A stretch of 64,000 nucleotides of DNA. Origin: Cladopsammia gracilis (taxonomy: Eukaryota; Cnidaria; Anthozoa; Scleractinia; Dendrophylliidae). The notes under the pieces were generated by a model. That model was not told the origin of the DNA. It ran no database searches and worked only from the letters and a program-made list of their open reading frames with translations. Location of the stretch: contig JAJGOT010000164.1 in the NCBI GenBank assembly GCA_022457155.1, positions 726,001-790,000 of the forward strand, in the 5' to 3' direction. Every line of letters begins with the position of its first letter. Position 1 is the first letter of the stretch. Both the position numbers and the translations under genes were made by a program. Below are positions 54,872-63,990 of this stretch, piece after piece.

Positions 54872-55299
54872 GTAATTTTGACCTCCTTGAATGGATAAAT
54901 TATTTAAAAATACCCGATTTCAAAGGTATTTTTTCGAGAGATCAAACGGTAAGTCATATACATTAAACAGGTTGTTGTATAATTAATCTTGATGATAAGA
55001 TAGGGAACGGTACACATTGGGTAGCAACATTTGTAAAAAATAAAAATCTCATATATTATTTTGATTCGTTTTGTTTGCCGCCACCACAAGATTTCATTGA
55101 TTATGCTAATAAATTACGTATGGAATATCAATATAATATCGGTTACCCGTTTCAAGCTATAAAATCAGTAAGATGCGGTTATTATTGTTTACATTTTCTT
55201 GATAATATTTATAAAAAATCATTTTATGATTGCTTAAGTAGATTCAAAATCGATAATCAAAACTATAATGAAAAGTTTATTAAAAAATATTTTGTGTAA
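54843..55299 (+). pseudogene. Adenain-like cysteine protease, nonsense codons
   Basis: The frame begins just inside the end of the preceding gene, opening with a TGA near 54840 and no clear start, and holds an in-frame TAA at 54964-54966; then it is open to the stop at 55299. Catalytic signs: His in GTHWVAT, acidic residue in YFDSF and Cys in RCGYYCLHF, the order and spacing of adenovirus-type maturation proteases (C5/Ulp1-like). It would cleave capsid precursors. Both breaks are upstream of or at the N-terminal part; the catalytic core remains readable. Non-functional as found. Confidence 0.83.
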
Positions 55300-55313
55300 T
55301 TAAAATTAAAAAG

Positions 55314-55340
55314 TTTTATTATACAGATCGTATAATAAAA
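55314..55340. promoter_or_regulatory. Second perfect TTTTATTATAC palindrome
   Basis: Same 11-bp arms and AGATC loop as 51393-51419, inside a 45-base identical repeat. The last A is the first base of the next ATG. Confidence 0.7.
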
Positions 55341-55498
55341 TGGAACCGTTAACGTATTGTGTTAAGGAAAAAATAAAAACCGGCTGTACTGAACCGTCCG
55401 GTTATGAGATAGCCTCAAACGGTAGACCTTATTTTTGGTGCACTTGCGCTAATTGTGGAATCAAGAAAACCCGTTTCGTTAAGAGTTCGGAAAACTAG
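55340..55498 (+). CDS. Zinc-ribbon mini-protein (DUF5679-like)
   Basis: 52 residues, MEPLTYCVKEKIKTGC to KKTRFVKSSEN. A second Cys pair CTCANCG follows the conserved NGRPYFW. The 'CVK...NGRP...C..CG' pattern matches small DUF5679-type proteins of Polintons and other DNA viruses. Probably one zinc ion is bound. Function unknown. It starts at the end of a perfect palindrome and is followed by a GC hairpin with a T-run. Confidence 0.72.
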   Translation: MEPLTYCVKEKIKTGCTEPSGYEIASNGRPYFWCTCANCGIKKTRFVKSSEN

Positions 55499-55502
55499 TT
55501 GG

Positions 55503-55527
55503 GCCCCCACAAGGTGGGGGCTTTTTT
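55503..55527 (+). terminator. GC hairpin with T-run, intrinsic-terminator-like
   Basis: GCCCCCAC, loop AAG, GTGGGGGC, then TTTTTT: a perfect 8-bp stem and six Ts. Looks like a bacterial Rho-independent terminator but lies in an animal element. It sits right after the zinc-ribbon gene. Confidence 0.6.
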
Positions 55528-55563
55528 GATGTAGAAAACAGTCATAGTCTTGGAGAGATTGCT

Positions 55564-56106
55564 ATGAAAGCCGGTATGAAAGGTCTTTACAATTTAGGAA
55601 AAATAGGAGCGTCAAAAGCCATCGAATCAGACTTTGTAAAGAAAAAGATTAGATCAGCCGCTAATAAGTATATAGATGAGGCTTTGGACAGTTTCACGGG
55701 AGACTTATCGAAAAGACTCGATCCGCTTCACCACGGTAGCGGTGTCGACATTCATAAAATGATCGGTAAACTACCGAAACCGGAAGGCGGTTGGACATTA
55801 CCCGGACATAAATACACAGGACCCTACAATGACTTGGATACACAATTAAGATATGATCCGGAAACAGGTAAAATACTGGAGATCTACGAACAGCCGACGG
55901 GTACAACGGATGCCATAGCGATGCAGCATGACGTCGATTATTCTGTGTGCGCGAATAAACCGGAACCGCGAAAATGTAAAAACGATGCGGATAGAAAAAT
56001 GGTGAAAGCTTTGGATAGCGTGCCCTATAACGATCGACAATGGGGTCACTGGTTAGCTAGAAATGCTATCGACGTAAAACAAAAACTTGGGTTGGGAAAC
56101 GGATAA
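55564..56106 (+). CDS. PLA2-like protein (parvovirus VP1-type fold)
   Basis: 180 residues. A helical basic N-terminus, then GGWTLPGHKYTGPYNDLDTQL (calcium-loop-like, residues ~80-95), then AIAMQHDVDYSVC with the catalytic HD pair near residue 122 and a second conserved Asp in KNDADRKMVKAL. This pattern is that of phospholipase A2 domains in parvovirus capsid proteins, which open endosomal membranes. It sits among the structural genes, so a particle entry function is plausible (inference). The frame is open a little upstream; the ATG chosen is the first. Intact. Confidence 0.77.
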   Translation: MKAGMKGLYNLGKIGASKAIESDFVKKKIRSAANKYIDEALDSFTGDLSKRLDPLHHGSGVDIHKMIGKLPKPEGGWTLPGHKYTGPYNDLDTQLRYDPETGKILEIYEQPTGTTDAIAMQHDVDYSVCANKPEPRKCKNDADRKMVKALDSVPYNDRQWGHWLARNAIDVKQKLGLGNG

Positions 56107-56156
56107 GGCCGCCGAGTAGAAACGTAGAGACGTGGCAAGAAAAGCTAGCAGATGAG

Positions 56157-57071
56157 TTGCATAAACCTATAAGGCGAAAGTTTACTCGGCGGCGTGTTAT
56201 TGTAAACGGTATCGATGAGATATGGTGCTCCGACCTTGTTGAGATGCAGAAAATAAGTAGGTGGAATAAGGGTTATCGGTATCTTCTCATGGTGTTAGAT
56301 GTTTTCAGTAAATACGGTTGGATTGTACCGCTGAAGAATAAAAAGGGAGAGAGTGTCGCAGAAGCGTTCAAATCGCTATTCAAGAAAGGAAGAAAACCGA
56401 AAATGCTGTGGGTGGATAAGGGTAAAGAGTATTACAACAAGAATATGAAAGAACTGTTGGATAAAAATAAGATAGTGATGTATTCGACAGAGAATGAAGA
56501 AAAATCTAGTGTTTGTGAAAGATGGAACCGTACGATAAAAGAGAAAATGTATAAACAGTTTACCGTTCAAAACAATACAAAATATCTTGACGCGTTGCCG
56601 AGGTTGGTGGTAGAATACAATAATTCAAAACACCGAAGCATCGGTATGACACCTGTGGAAGCGTCGAAGAAAAAGAACGAAAGTGCTGTTTACTTAAATT
56701 TATACGGTAAGAAGAGACCTACACAACCTCGACGATCGAAATTTAAAGTTGGGGATAAAGTTCGAATATCAAAATACAAACGCCCTGTTTTCGATAAAGG
56801 TTACACACCGAATTGGACTGAAGAGATTTTTACTATCGATAAGATTCAACGCACTAACCCTATAACTTATAAACTGAAAGATGAGTTGGGTGAGGAGATA
56901 ACGGGTTCTTTTTATAAGGAAGAGCTGCAGAAGGCTAAACAGACCATCTTTCGTATTGAGAAAGTGATTCGACGAGATGCTCGAAAAGGTAAAGCGTTAG
57001 TGAAGTGGAGCGGGTATAGCGATAAATTCAACTCATGGATAGATTTGAAAGAACTGAAAGATCTGCGGTGA
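56157..57071 (+). CDS. Polinton integrase (rve core plus chromodomain)
   Basis: About 305 residues from 56157; the frame is open further upstream into the preceding gene, with ELHKPIRRKF reading through, and no clear ATG, so the true start is uncertain (56157 is a TTG). Catalytic residues: D in WCSDLVEM, D in LWVDKGKEYYN, E in SSVCERWNRTIK, the last two 34 residues apart. The C-terminus is a chromodomain (EKVIRRDARKGKALVKWSGY). It inserts the element into chromosomes; the chromodomain may guide it to heterochromatin. Gene is otherwise intact. Confidence 0.9.
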   Translation: MHKPIRRKFTRRRVIVNGIDEIWCSDLVEMQKISRWNKGYRYLLMVLDVFSKYGWIVPLKNKKGESVAEAFKSLFKKGRKPKMLWVDKGKEYYNKNMKELLDKNKIVMYSTENEEKSSVCERWNRTIKEKMYKQFTVQNNTKYLDALPRLVVEYNNSKHRSIGMTPVEASKKKNESAVYLNLYGKKRPTQPRRSKFKVGDKVRISKYKRPVFDKGYTPNWTEEIFTIDKIQRTNPITYKLKDELGEEITGSFYKEELQKAKQTIFRIEKVIRRDARKGKALVKWSGYSDKFNSWIDLKELKDLR

Positions 57072-57081
57072 AGATCTCTTC

Positions 57082-57109
57082 TTTTCATTTCATGAACGTG
57101 AAATGAAAA
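57082..57109. terminator. Hairpin after the integrase gene
   Basis: TTTTCATTTC, loop ATGAACGT, GAAATGAAAA. Same arms as hairpins at 44559 and 45348, 12 kb away in the other gene block. Confidence 0.6.
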
Positions 57110-57157
57110 TTTAAAATGGTATTAAAAAATAAAATATATTGATAATAATACTTACGT

Positions 57158-60100
57158 ATGGAGTCACAAACGGTTAAACAGCTTAGGGCAATTGCGCGGG
57201 AAAGAGGATTGAAAGGTCATTCACGTTATAGGAGGAAAGCGGACCTGATCAAATTCATTGAAAGTAGTAGAGCACCTGAACCTCTCCCACCACGCGGTAT
57301 CGTAAATTTTATAGATGAAGAAGTACCACCTCCCCCATCAGCTACGCATAGACCAAAACCTTATCAGATGAAACCCAAACAAACCCGCAGGCAGAAAAGA
57401 GAAGAGAAAAACTTTGAAGCGCCCTCACCGGTTGAACTGGTGAACAATAAAGCTAAAGATAAACAGATCAAGCGGCTCAAGAAAAAACTCCAAAAGGTTA
57501 ATAAAAAGTTGAAAAATAACAAAAAGCAGAGAAAACAGTTGTTTTCAAAAAGAGAATTGCTCAACAACGAGCTTGACATCTTGAAAGGGTTTGAACATGA
57601 AGCTTCGCATGAAATCGTTAAGATCTTTTCAAAGTCAAACAAAAAGTTCCAATCGTTTTTCGACACATTCAAAGTAAAAATAATAAACCCACGTGCAATA
57701 ATCGATATCGATATATTATTGTTAGAAATTGGATTGAAAGTAATAAAAGAGAGAGGGTTACAAAATGGTGATAAGATTCGATGGATACTTAGCCATCCGA
57801 GTTGGCAAAAACCGGTCAGTACAAAACTGATCACAATCACAGGTCAACTTGACACGGATCTCGTCGAAGAGATAGCAAAATTCATTGAATACAAGGATGT
57901 TCCACTCTCCGAGGTTAAAAAAGAAATTCAGACGATAATGGTTCCTCGAGGAAAAGGACGATTGACCGTAACTAAAGACAATGTTTCAAGAAAAAGGTCG
58001 GTCATAACGATTAAAAACAACGATTCAATCTGTCTTGCCAGAGCAATTGTAACAGCAGTGGCAAATATTAACAAAGATAGATGGACAACTACACAATTGA
58101 AAGACGGGTTCAATAAATCTCGAAAATTGCAAGAGACCGAAGCAAAGAAACTTCACGAAGAAGCTGAAGTTCCAATATCGCTATTCGGGTCTACTTTTGA
58201 AGATGTGAAAAGATTTTCAAAACACTTGAAAGTAGAAATAAATATCGTTGATGCTGACCAGTTTAATGAGATAATTTTCACAGCCGCTCCTTTTGAAAAT
58301 GCGAGTAAGATCTATCTTTTGAAAAATCAAAATCATTACGATGTCATTACAAGTATGCCAGGCTTTCTTTGTAAAGATTATTTTTGCCATACGTGCAAGA
58401 AAACCTATACCCGTAGAGATAAACATAGATGTCCGTCAAAATGTATTGCTTGCTTCAAATATTTTCCTGACGGAGCAAAGTGCTCTTTACCACCTATAAC
58501 ATGTGATAAGTGTAATAGGTCTTTTTTCGGATTAGCATGTTTTGATGAACATAAACGTGACAGATCAAAAAAGGGAAAACCCGACATTGTGTGTGAAAAT
58601 GTAGCAAAATGTTTGGAATGCGAGAGAACAATCACGACAGGACTGAAAGAACATATTTGCGGATATTCAAAATGTTCCAACTGCAAAGAATACTGCGATT
58701 TAACAACCCATAAATGTTTTATGAGAAAAACACGATGCAAAGGAGGAAAATGTACAGGTTGCGATGAAAAATTCACATGTTACTCTTGTCAAACATACAC
58801 GGAAAAATATATGTTTTACGATTTTGAATGCGTTCAAGAGACAGGTATTCACGAAGTAAATTTAGCTGTGGTACACGATTTTGAAGGAAATGAACGGTTC
58901 TTTCACACAATTGACGAATTCTGCAAGTTTGTGTTTGATGAGGAGAAGCATCTCGGATACACCTTCATTGCGCATAATTCAAAAGGTTATGATGCTCAGT
59001 TGATCTTGAAATGGTGCGTAGAAAATAGCGTAAAACCCGACATTATATATTCAGGTACAAAAATAATGTCGATGACGATCAGTTCATTCGGAATAAGATT
59101 CATAGATAGTTTAAATTTTGTTCAAATGAGATTAGCATCATTCCCAAAAACGTTTGGATTAAAAGAGCTGAAAAAAGGTTATTTTCCGCATTATTTCAAC
59201 AAAAAGTGTAACCAAAACTATGTAGGACCGATTCCAAGCAAGAAACACTATGGTTATGATCAGATGAAGAAAGATGAAAGAAAAGCTTTTCACGAATGGC
59301 ACGATGCGCGTGTCAAAGAAAACTATGTTTTTGACTTCCAAAAAGAGCTTATTGAATATTGCAGGTCTGACGTTGATATTCTTCGAAGATCTATGATGCT
59401 GTTTCGTGAAGAGTTTATCGAACTCGAAAATATCGATCCGCTTCAATATATCACAATTGCAAGTGTGTGCATGACAATTTTCAGAGATAATTATTTGGAA
59501 TCAGAAACAATCGCTGTCGTAAAAGATACCACACAACAGGAAAATTATTCGAAAATAAGTATCGCATGGTTAGATTTTCTATCTAAAAAACACGGAATTA
59601 AGATTCAACACGCTCTCAACGGTGGTGAGAAAAAACTTGAGTGCCTCAAAGGTGCACCATGTGTCGATGGATTTTGCGAAGCAACAAATACTGTCTATGA
59701 ATTTCAGGGATGTTTTTGGCACGGTTGCAAGAAATGCTTCGATTCAGATACAATAAATTCCAAAAACCAAATCGATATGAAAACCCTTCATCGTCGTACG
59801 ATGGAAAAAAATAATAAAATTATTAATAACGGATATAATCTTGTTGAAATCTATGAGTGCGAACTCAAACAAAATACAGAATTTAAATCTTTCTTGAAAA
59901 GCGATTGGAAACGTGATTTTGTGGAGCCGCTTAACCCCAGAGATGCCTTCTTTGGTGGTCGAACAAATATTACAAAGCCAACCTATGATTTCAAAGAGAA
60001 TGAATCGGGTGCGTATGCTGATTTTGTCAGCCTGTATCCAACAGTTCAATTCTACGAGGAATACCCAATCGGTCATCCAACAAAGATTTTCAATCCTAAA

Positions 60101-61207
60101 AGGTTTGATAAAAATTGGTTTGGGTTCATAAAATGTAGAATGATTCCACCTCGAGGGCTTTATCATCCTGTTTTACCGCAAAAGATTTTATGCGGAAAAA
60201 GTAAAAAGTTGCTGTTTCCTCTTTGTCGAACGTGTGCAGAAACAAAACAACAAGAATGTTATCATTTGAAGTCTGAAAGATCATTTATCGGTACATGGTG
60301 TACAAATGAGATGCAAAAAGCGCTTGAAAAGGGATATAAGATTGAAAAGATTTATGAGGTTTGGCATTTCCCAGAGACATCAAACGATCTTTTCAAAGGT
60401 TATGTTAAAAAGTTCATGAAGATTAAATTGGAAAGCTCTGAACTTAAAACCGGTCCTGGATGTAAATATGAGTCAGAAGAGCATTTTAGACAGCTTGTCA
60501 AAGAACGTTTGGGAATTGAGTTAGGAAAAATAGAATTTAATCCTGGAAGGCGGGCAATTGCGAAAATATGTCTGAATAGTCTTTGGGGAAAGTTCGGACA
60601 GCGTAACAACATGAAACAACACAAATATGTAACTGAATCAAAAGAGTTTTACAAAATTTTGCTCGATGATAACATTGAAAATCTTTTCATTCAGTTCCTC
60701 ACTGAAGACATGGTGCAGATGACGTATGATTTGAAAGATCAGTTTGTGGATAATTCAAACAACACAAATATTTTTATTGCCGCATTCACAACAAGTCATG
60801 CGCGTCTAAAGTTGTACGGTGTTTTGGATACTCTCGGAGAACAGGTGCTCGGATTTGATACCGACAGTTGTTGGTATGTACAAAGACCGGGAGGTAAAAC
60901 AATTGAAACCGGTGATATGCTTGGTGAGCTAACGGATGAGCTTGGAGGTGATAAAATTGTTGAGTGGTGTGGAACCGGCCCAAAATCTTATAGCTATGTG
61001 ACGGCAAAAGGAAAAATTACTTGTAAAGTAAAAGGTTTCACACTAAATCACGAAAACAGTCAATATTTGAATATGAAAGGAATGAAGGAAATCATCAACC
61101 GACAGAAAGAAAGAATCACTCTTGTCAATGAGCAGAAAATCACAAGAGATCCAAAAACAAAAGAAGTTTTTGATCAATATCAAGAGAAAGACTTTCGGGG
61201 GTGTTAG
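57158..61207 (+). CDS. Protein-primed DNA polymerase B, C-terminus missing
   Basis: 1,349 residues. N-terminal SAP-like part (VKQLRAIARERGLKGHSRYR), a basic coiled segment, then a domain with NNDSICLARAIVTA typical before the zinc-rich region (many CxxC, residues ~400-540). Exonuclease: DFE in MFYDFECVQ near 553, AHNSKGYDAQ near 610, EYCRSDVDIL. Polymerase: motif A ADFVSLYPTVQ near 951, motif B KICLNSLWGKFGQ near 1134, motif C FDTDSCWY near 1232. It copies the element genome using a protein primer. The end is abrupt (KDFRGC) and lacks the family's normal final segment, so DNA beyond about 61197 is foreign. ACTTACGTATG precedes the start, as for the minor capsid gene. Confidence 0.92.
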   Translation: MESQTVKQLRAIARERGLKGHSRYRRKADLIKFIESSRAPEPLPPRGIVNFIDEEVPPPPSATHRPKPYQMKPKQTRRQKREEKNFEAPSPVELVNNKAKDKQIKRLKKKLQKVNKKLKNNKKQRKQLFSKRELLNNELDILKGFEHEASHEIVKIFSKSNKKFQSFFDTFKVKIINPRAIIDIDILLLEIGLKVIKERGLQNGDKIRWILSHPSWQKPVSTKLITITGQLDTDLVEEIAKFIEYKDVPLSEVKKEIQTIMVPRGKGRLTVTKDNVSRKRSVITIKNNDSICLARAIVTAVANINKDRWTTTQLKDGFNKSRKLQETEAKKLHEEAEVPISLFGSTFEDVKRFSKHLKVEINIVDADQFNEIIFTAAPFENASKIYLLKNQNHYDVITSMPGFLCKDYFCHTCKKTYTRRDKHRCPSKCIACFKYFPDGAKCSLPPITCDKCNRSFFGLACFDEHKRDRSKKGKPDIVCENVAKCLECERTITTGLKEHICGYSKCSNCKEYCDLTTHKCFMRKTRCKGGKCTGCDEKFTCYSCQTYTEKYMFYDFECVQETGIHEVNLAVVHDFEGNERFFHTIDEFCKFVFDEEKHLGYTFIAHNSKGYDAQLILKWCVENSVKPDIIYSGTKIMSMTISSFGIRFIDSLNFVQMRLASFPKTFGLKELKKGYFPHYFNKKCNQNYVGPIPSKKHYGYDQMKKDERKAFHEWHDARVKENYVFDFQKELIEYCRSDVDILRRSMMLFREEFIELENIDPLQYITIASVCMTIFRDNYLESETIAVVKDTTQQENYSKISIAWLDFLSKKHGIKIQHALNGGEKKLECLKGAPCVDGFCEATNTVYEFQGCFWHGCKKCFDSDTINSKNQIDMKTLHRRTMEKNNKIINNGYNLVEIYECELKQNTEFKSFLKSDWKRDFVEPLNPRDAFFGGRTNITKPTYDFKENESGAYADFVSLYPTVQFYEEYPIGHPTKIFNPKRFDKNWFGFIKCRMIPPRGLYHPVLPQKILCGKSKKLLFPLCRTCAETKQQECYHLKSERSFIGTWCTNEMQKALEKGYKIEKIYEVWHFPETSNDLFKGYVKKFMKIKLESSELKTGPGCKYESEEHFRQLVKERLGIELGKIEFNPGRRAIAKICLNSLWGKFGQRNNMKQHKYVTESKEFYKILLDDNIENLFIQFLTEDMVQMTYDLKDQFVDNSNNTNIFIAAFTTSHARLKLYGVLDTLGEQVLGFDTDSCWYVQRPGGKTIETGDMLGELTDELGGDKIVEWCGTGPKSYSYVTAKGKITCKVKGFTLNHENSQYLNMKGMKEIINRQKERITLVNEQKITRDPKTKEVFDQYQEKDFRGC

Positions 61208-62384
61208 TAATCGGCGTAATGGCGTAACGAGTAACGGCGTAACAGCGTAACGAGAATCGGCGTAACGGATTTTTTTTCCTTTTTTTTTTTCCATTTTTAC
61301 GACTGAGTTTATGAACGAGTATATCGGTTAGCGTGAAAGCGGCGCTCAGTTGGTTGATATGTCGTAAACTTTCAGAACTTTTTGCCGCTTGACAACTCGC
61401 TTTGAATCGTCATGGTGCTGTCGTCTCCCGAGTTCAAACCACAGAGGCCTCGATCATTTCCGCCAAGTCTAGCCTCTCAGCGGTGGCCCGCTTCTCATCG
61501 GTAGGCATATTTACCAGAATCAACACTCTGCTCTCTGTATTACGCTACGTTCAGAATGAGAGTGGTTTAGTCGCAATCTTCTTTTTCGTGGCCACTGGAA
61601 AAATTGGAACAGGCCTTCGGACTGGACTTCAGACACTACGGATCGAACCCAGATAAGACAGCTGATACGCATATGATCCATTTGGCTCTCCAGGCCAGAG
61701 TTTATTCTTCAGTTCACAGGGTGTTTTCAAGGCGTGAAATCACCAAAAAATCAGTCGTCATTTCAATTTTCCTTTTTATTTTCCCAGCCAAACCAAGTGA
61801 GGCGTACACCTCAAGAGCACAATGAAATTATTATTTGCCTTGGGTATGACTCAAAGCCAGAGCACTTCAGGTTCCAGCTCACGGACCATTAGGCGCCGCC
61901 TGAATTTTATTAGGTTTTGTTCAGTTTTACCCAGTGCAGTTGCAAATGCAGGCAAATACTATATTCGCGCGATTAAGTCCCTAAGAATTGTACGCGTCAA
62001 ATAAAACAACATTTATTGGCTTTAAGAAAAGCGATTTCAAACTTACAAATTAAACCATTTTTATCTTGCCTCTATAAGAAATTTAAACAAAACACGGCAT
62101 GCCCGGCTTCATTCTAAGCTACCGAAATCCTACGGTCTTGCTGGTCTTCAACCTTCCCATAAATCGGTCGAAATTTTGTGCAACTGATATCTTTAGAAAG
62201 AAAAGTATCGCCGATCAAACAAAAACAAAGGTAATGACGCTTTTTCGCTCAACCGCCTAAAATTGCTTATTAAGTAGAACCCAATCGTACCACATCGCTT
62301 CTTGTGATACTTCCAGAAGTAATTGGTTGTGATACTTGTACTGTAACGGCTTCAAAGATATCTAACATCAAATGAACATTGTCT
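61208..62384. other. Non-coding; junction repeats
   Basis: 61212-61270 contains several GGCGTAACG/GTAACGG words, a short decayed tandem at the point where the polymerase is cut off. After it, no gene is supported; short frames lack family features. No Polinton inverted repeat seen. Confidence 0.5.
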
Positions 62385-62705
62385 TTTTCAAACTTAAATC
62401 CTGTTAAGGTTAATTTCTAATGTAAACAAAAAATACATTATTTTTCTCCAGAAACTGACACTGCAATTGTCTGTGAAAAACTTTTCAGTCCATAATGTCT
62501 TTTCATACTTAAATCCTGTTAAGGTTAATTTCTAATATAAACAAAAAAAATATATTACTGTATTCAACAGAAACTGACACTGCAATTGTCTGTGAAAAAC
62601 TGTCTTTTCATACTGAAATCCTGATAAGGTTAATTTCTAATATAAACAAAAAAATACATTATTTTTCACCAGAAACTGACACTGCAGTTATCTGCGAAAA
62701 GCTGT
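62385..62705. repeat. ~105-120-bp tandem repeat, three units
   Basis: Three units starting near 62390, 62506 and 62610 share AAATCCTGTTAAGGTTAATT, CTAATATAAACAAAAAA and CAGAAACTGACACTGCAATT. Spacing is unequal. Non-coding. Confidence 0.85.
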
Positions 62706-63366
62706 TCAGAACATAAATCAGAAAGCAAACTGCAGACAAAAATGTCCTTTTAAAACACTTTTAAAAGGAACAGGAAGGTGTTTTAAGGTGTTTCCCTCCA
62801 GTTTCCGTGTAGCCGCACCGACCGTTTTTGAGCGGCCGTTTAACTAACTTTCCTTTATTAAATTAGAATGAAACTTACACAAAATATTGTACAAAGTTTG
62901 AAGTTTATAAGAGTGTAACAATTTTAAAAATCAGATTTAAAATTGCGGAGATAAACGAGAAACATTGAAATCGCTTGAGTCTAAATTCCGAGCGATTGCG
63001 ATGGCATCTAGAAAAATCAAAACTATTACGATAAACTATGACATATGGCAAACAAAATATCCAAAAATTAGAAAATTTTGTCAAGCCGATTTCGAGTAAA
63101 TCAGAAAAACATTTCGAACTTGTGATTTTGCATGTGTGTGAGCACATCTACAAATTCCTCAATTAAGCTTATAAAAGTTTAATTTCTCAATCTCAAATTT
63201 ACGCCAAAATGCGTGTTTAGTGTATGAGATGAAACTGTGAAAGTTTGAAAGCGTTTCTCGTTTTAGTTTTGGAGATTCGATTTTCTGTAGGAAACCGTAG
63301 TTTTTTGACTGAGTCCTTGATATTTTAGTTTTAGCACTTTTCTACATATTTCAAAAACCGCGAGAT
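62706..63366. other. Non-coding, nothing recognised
   Basis: AT-rich; no supported gene, repeat or signal. Confidence 0.45.
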
Positions 63367-63990
63367 AGATTTTTTTAAAACTTTTATGGTCATTTCTTTA
63401 TAATATGAACAACATTGTCTCAAAGTTTCATCTTGATTGAAACATTGTAACATGGTCAAATAAAATAATAAAGTTCACCCAAAACGCGATTGAGACTTTG
63501 TGCTTTGATTGCACGGTTGAAGGCGCACAAAGACGCTTTAATTAATTAATTAATTCAGGTGAAGCGCAACGCATTTCTGCGTGACCATCATGTTTTGCGG
63601 AGTAACGTTAGGGGCTGTGTTCCACGTTATTTTTATCATTCCCACGAATTTCAGTGGGACGTTTATTTGTAAGCAGGTTTTTTATTCGCATTTGACGTGC
63701 ACTGGACTCTCTCGACATTTTGAATTGTAGGGAAAAGAAAGAAGTCATTGCGATTTGCATAATTCTCAACACGCAGAAATGCGTTACACTTCACCTGAAT
63801 TAATTTAAGCGTCTTTGCGACCTGCGCCTTCAACCGTGCAATCAAAGCACAAAGTCTCAATCACATTTTAGGTGAACTTTATCATTTTATTTGACCATGT
63901 TGCAATGTTTCAATCAAGATGAAACTTTGAGACAATGTTGTTAATATTATAAAGAAATGACCGTAAAAGTTTAAAAATAATAATTTCATT
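63367..63990. mobile_element. Foldback element, runs to the window edge
   Basis: Left arm about 63370-63590 and right arm about 63768-63985 are reverse complements: AGTTTCATCTTGATTGAAACA and CTTCAACCGTGCAATCAAAG occur in both. Loop about 180 bp. A TTAATTAATTAATTAATT run sits in the left arm. The outer ends are not certain because the window ends at 64000. Confidence 0.78.

Larger units (their letters stand above)
43839..61207. mobile_element. Maverick/Polinton virus-like element, damaged
   Basis: About 17.4 kb with the hallmark set: protein-primed DNA polymerase B, retroviral-type integrase with chromodomain, FtsK/HerA packaging ATPase, adenain-like protease, and major and minor capsid proteins. 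Genes are packed in two divergent blocks. Base composition and codon use are more AT-rich than the retrotransposon to the left. The polymerase C-terminus is lost at 61197 and no terminal inverted repeats are visible at either side, so both ends appear missing or decayed. Several genes carry stops or MITEs. It is an endogenous remnant, described as found. Confidence 0.93.

Noticed and set aside
61402..62004. Three short rightward frames after the polymerase
   Set aside because: No similarity to the missing polymerase end or to other Polinton genes, and no shared frame.
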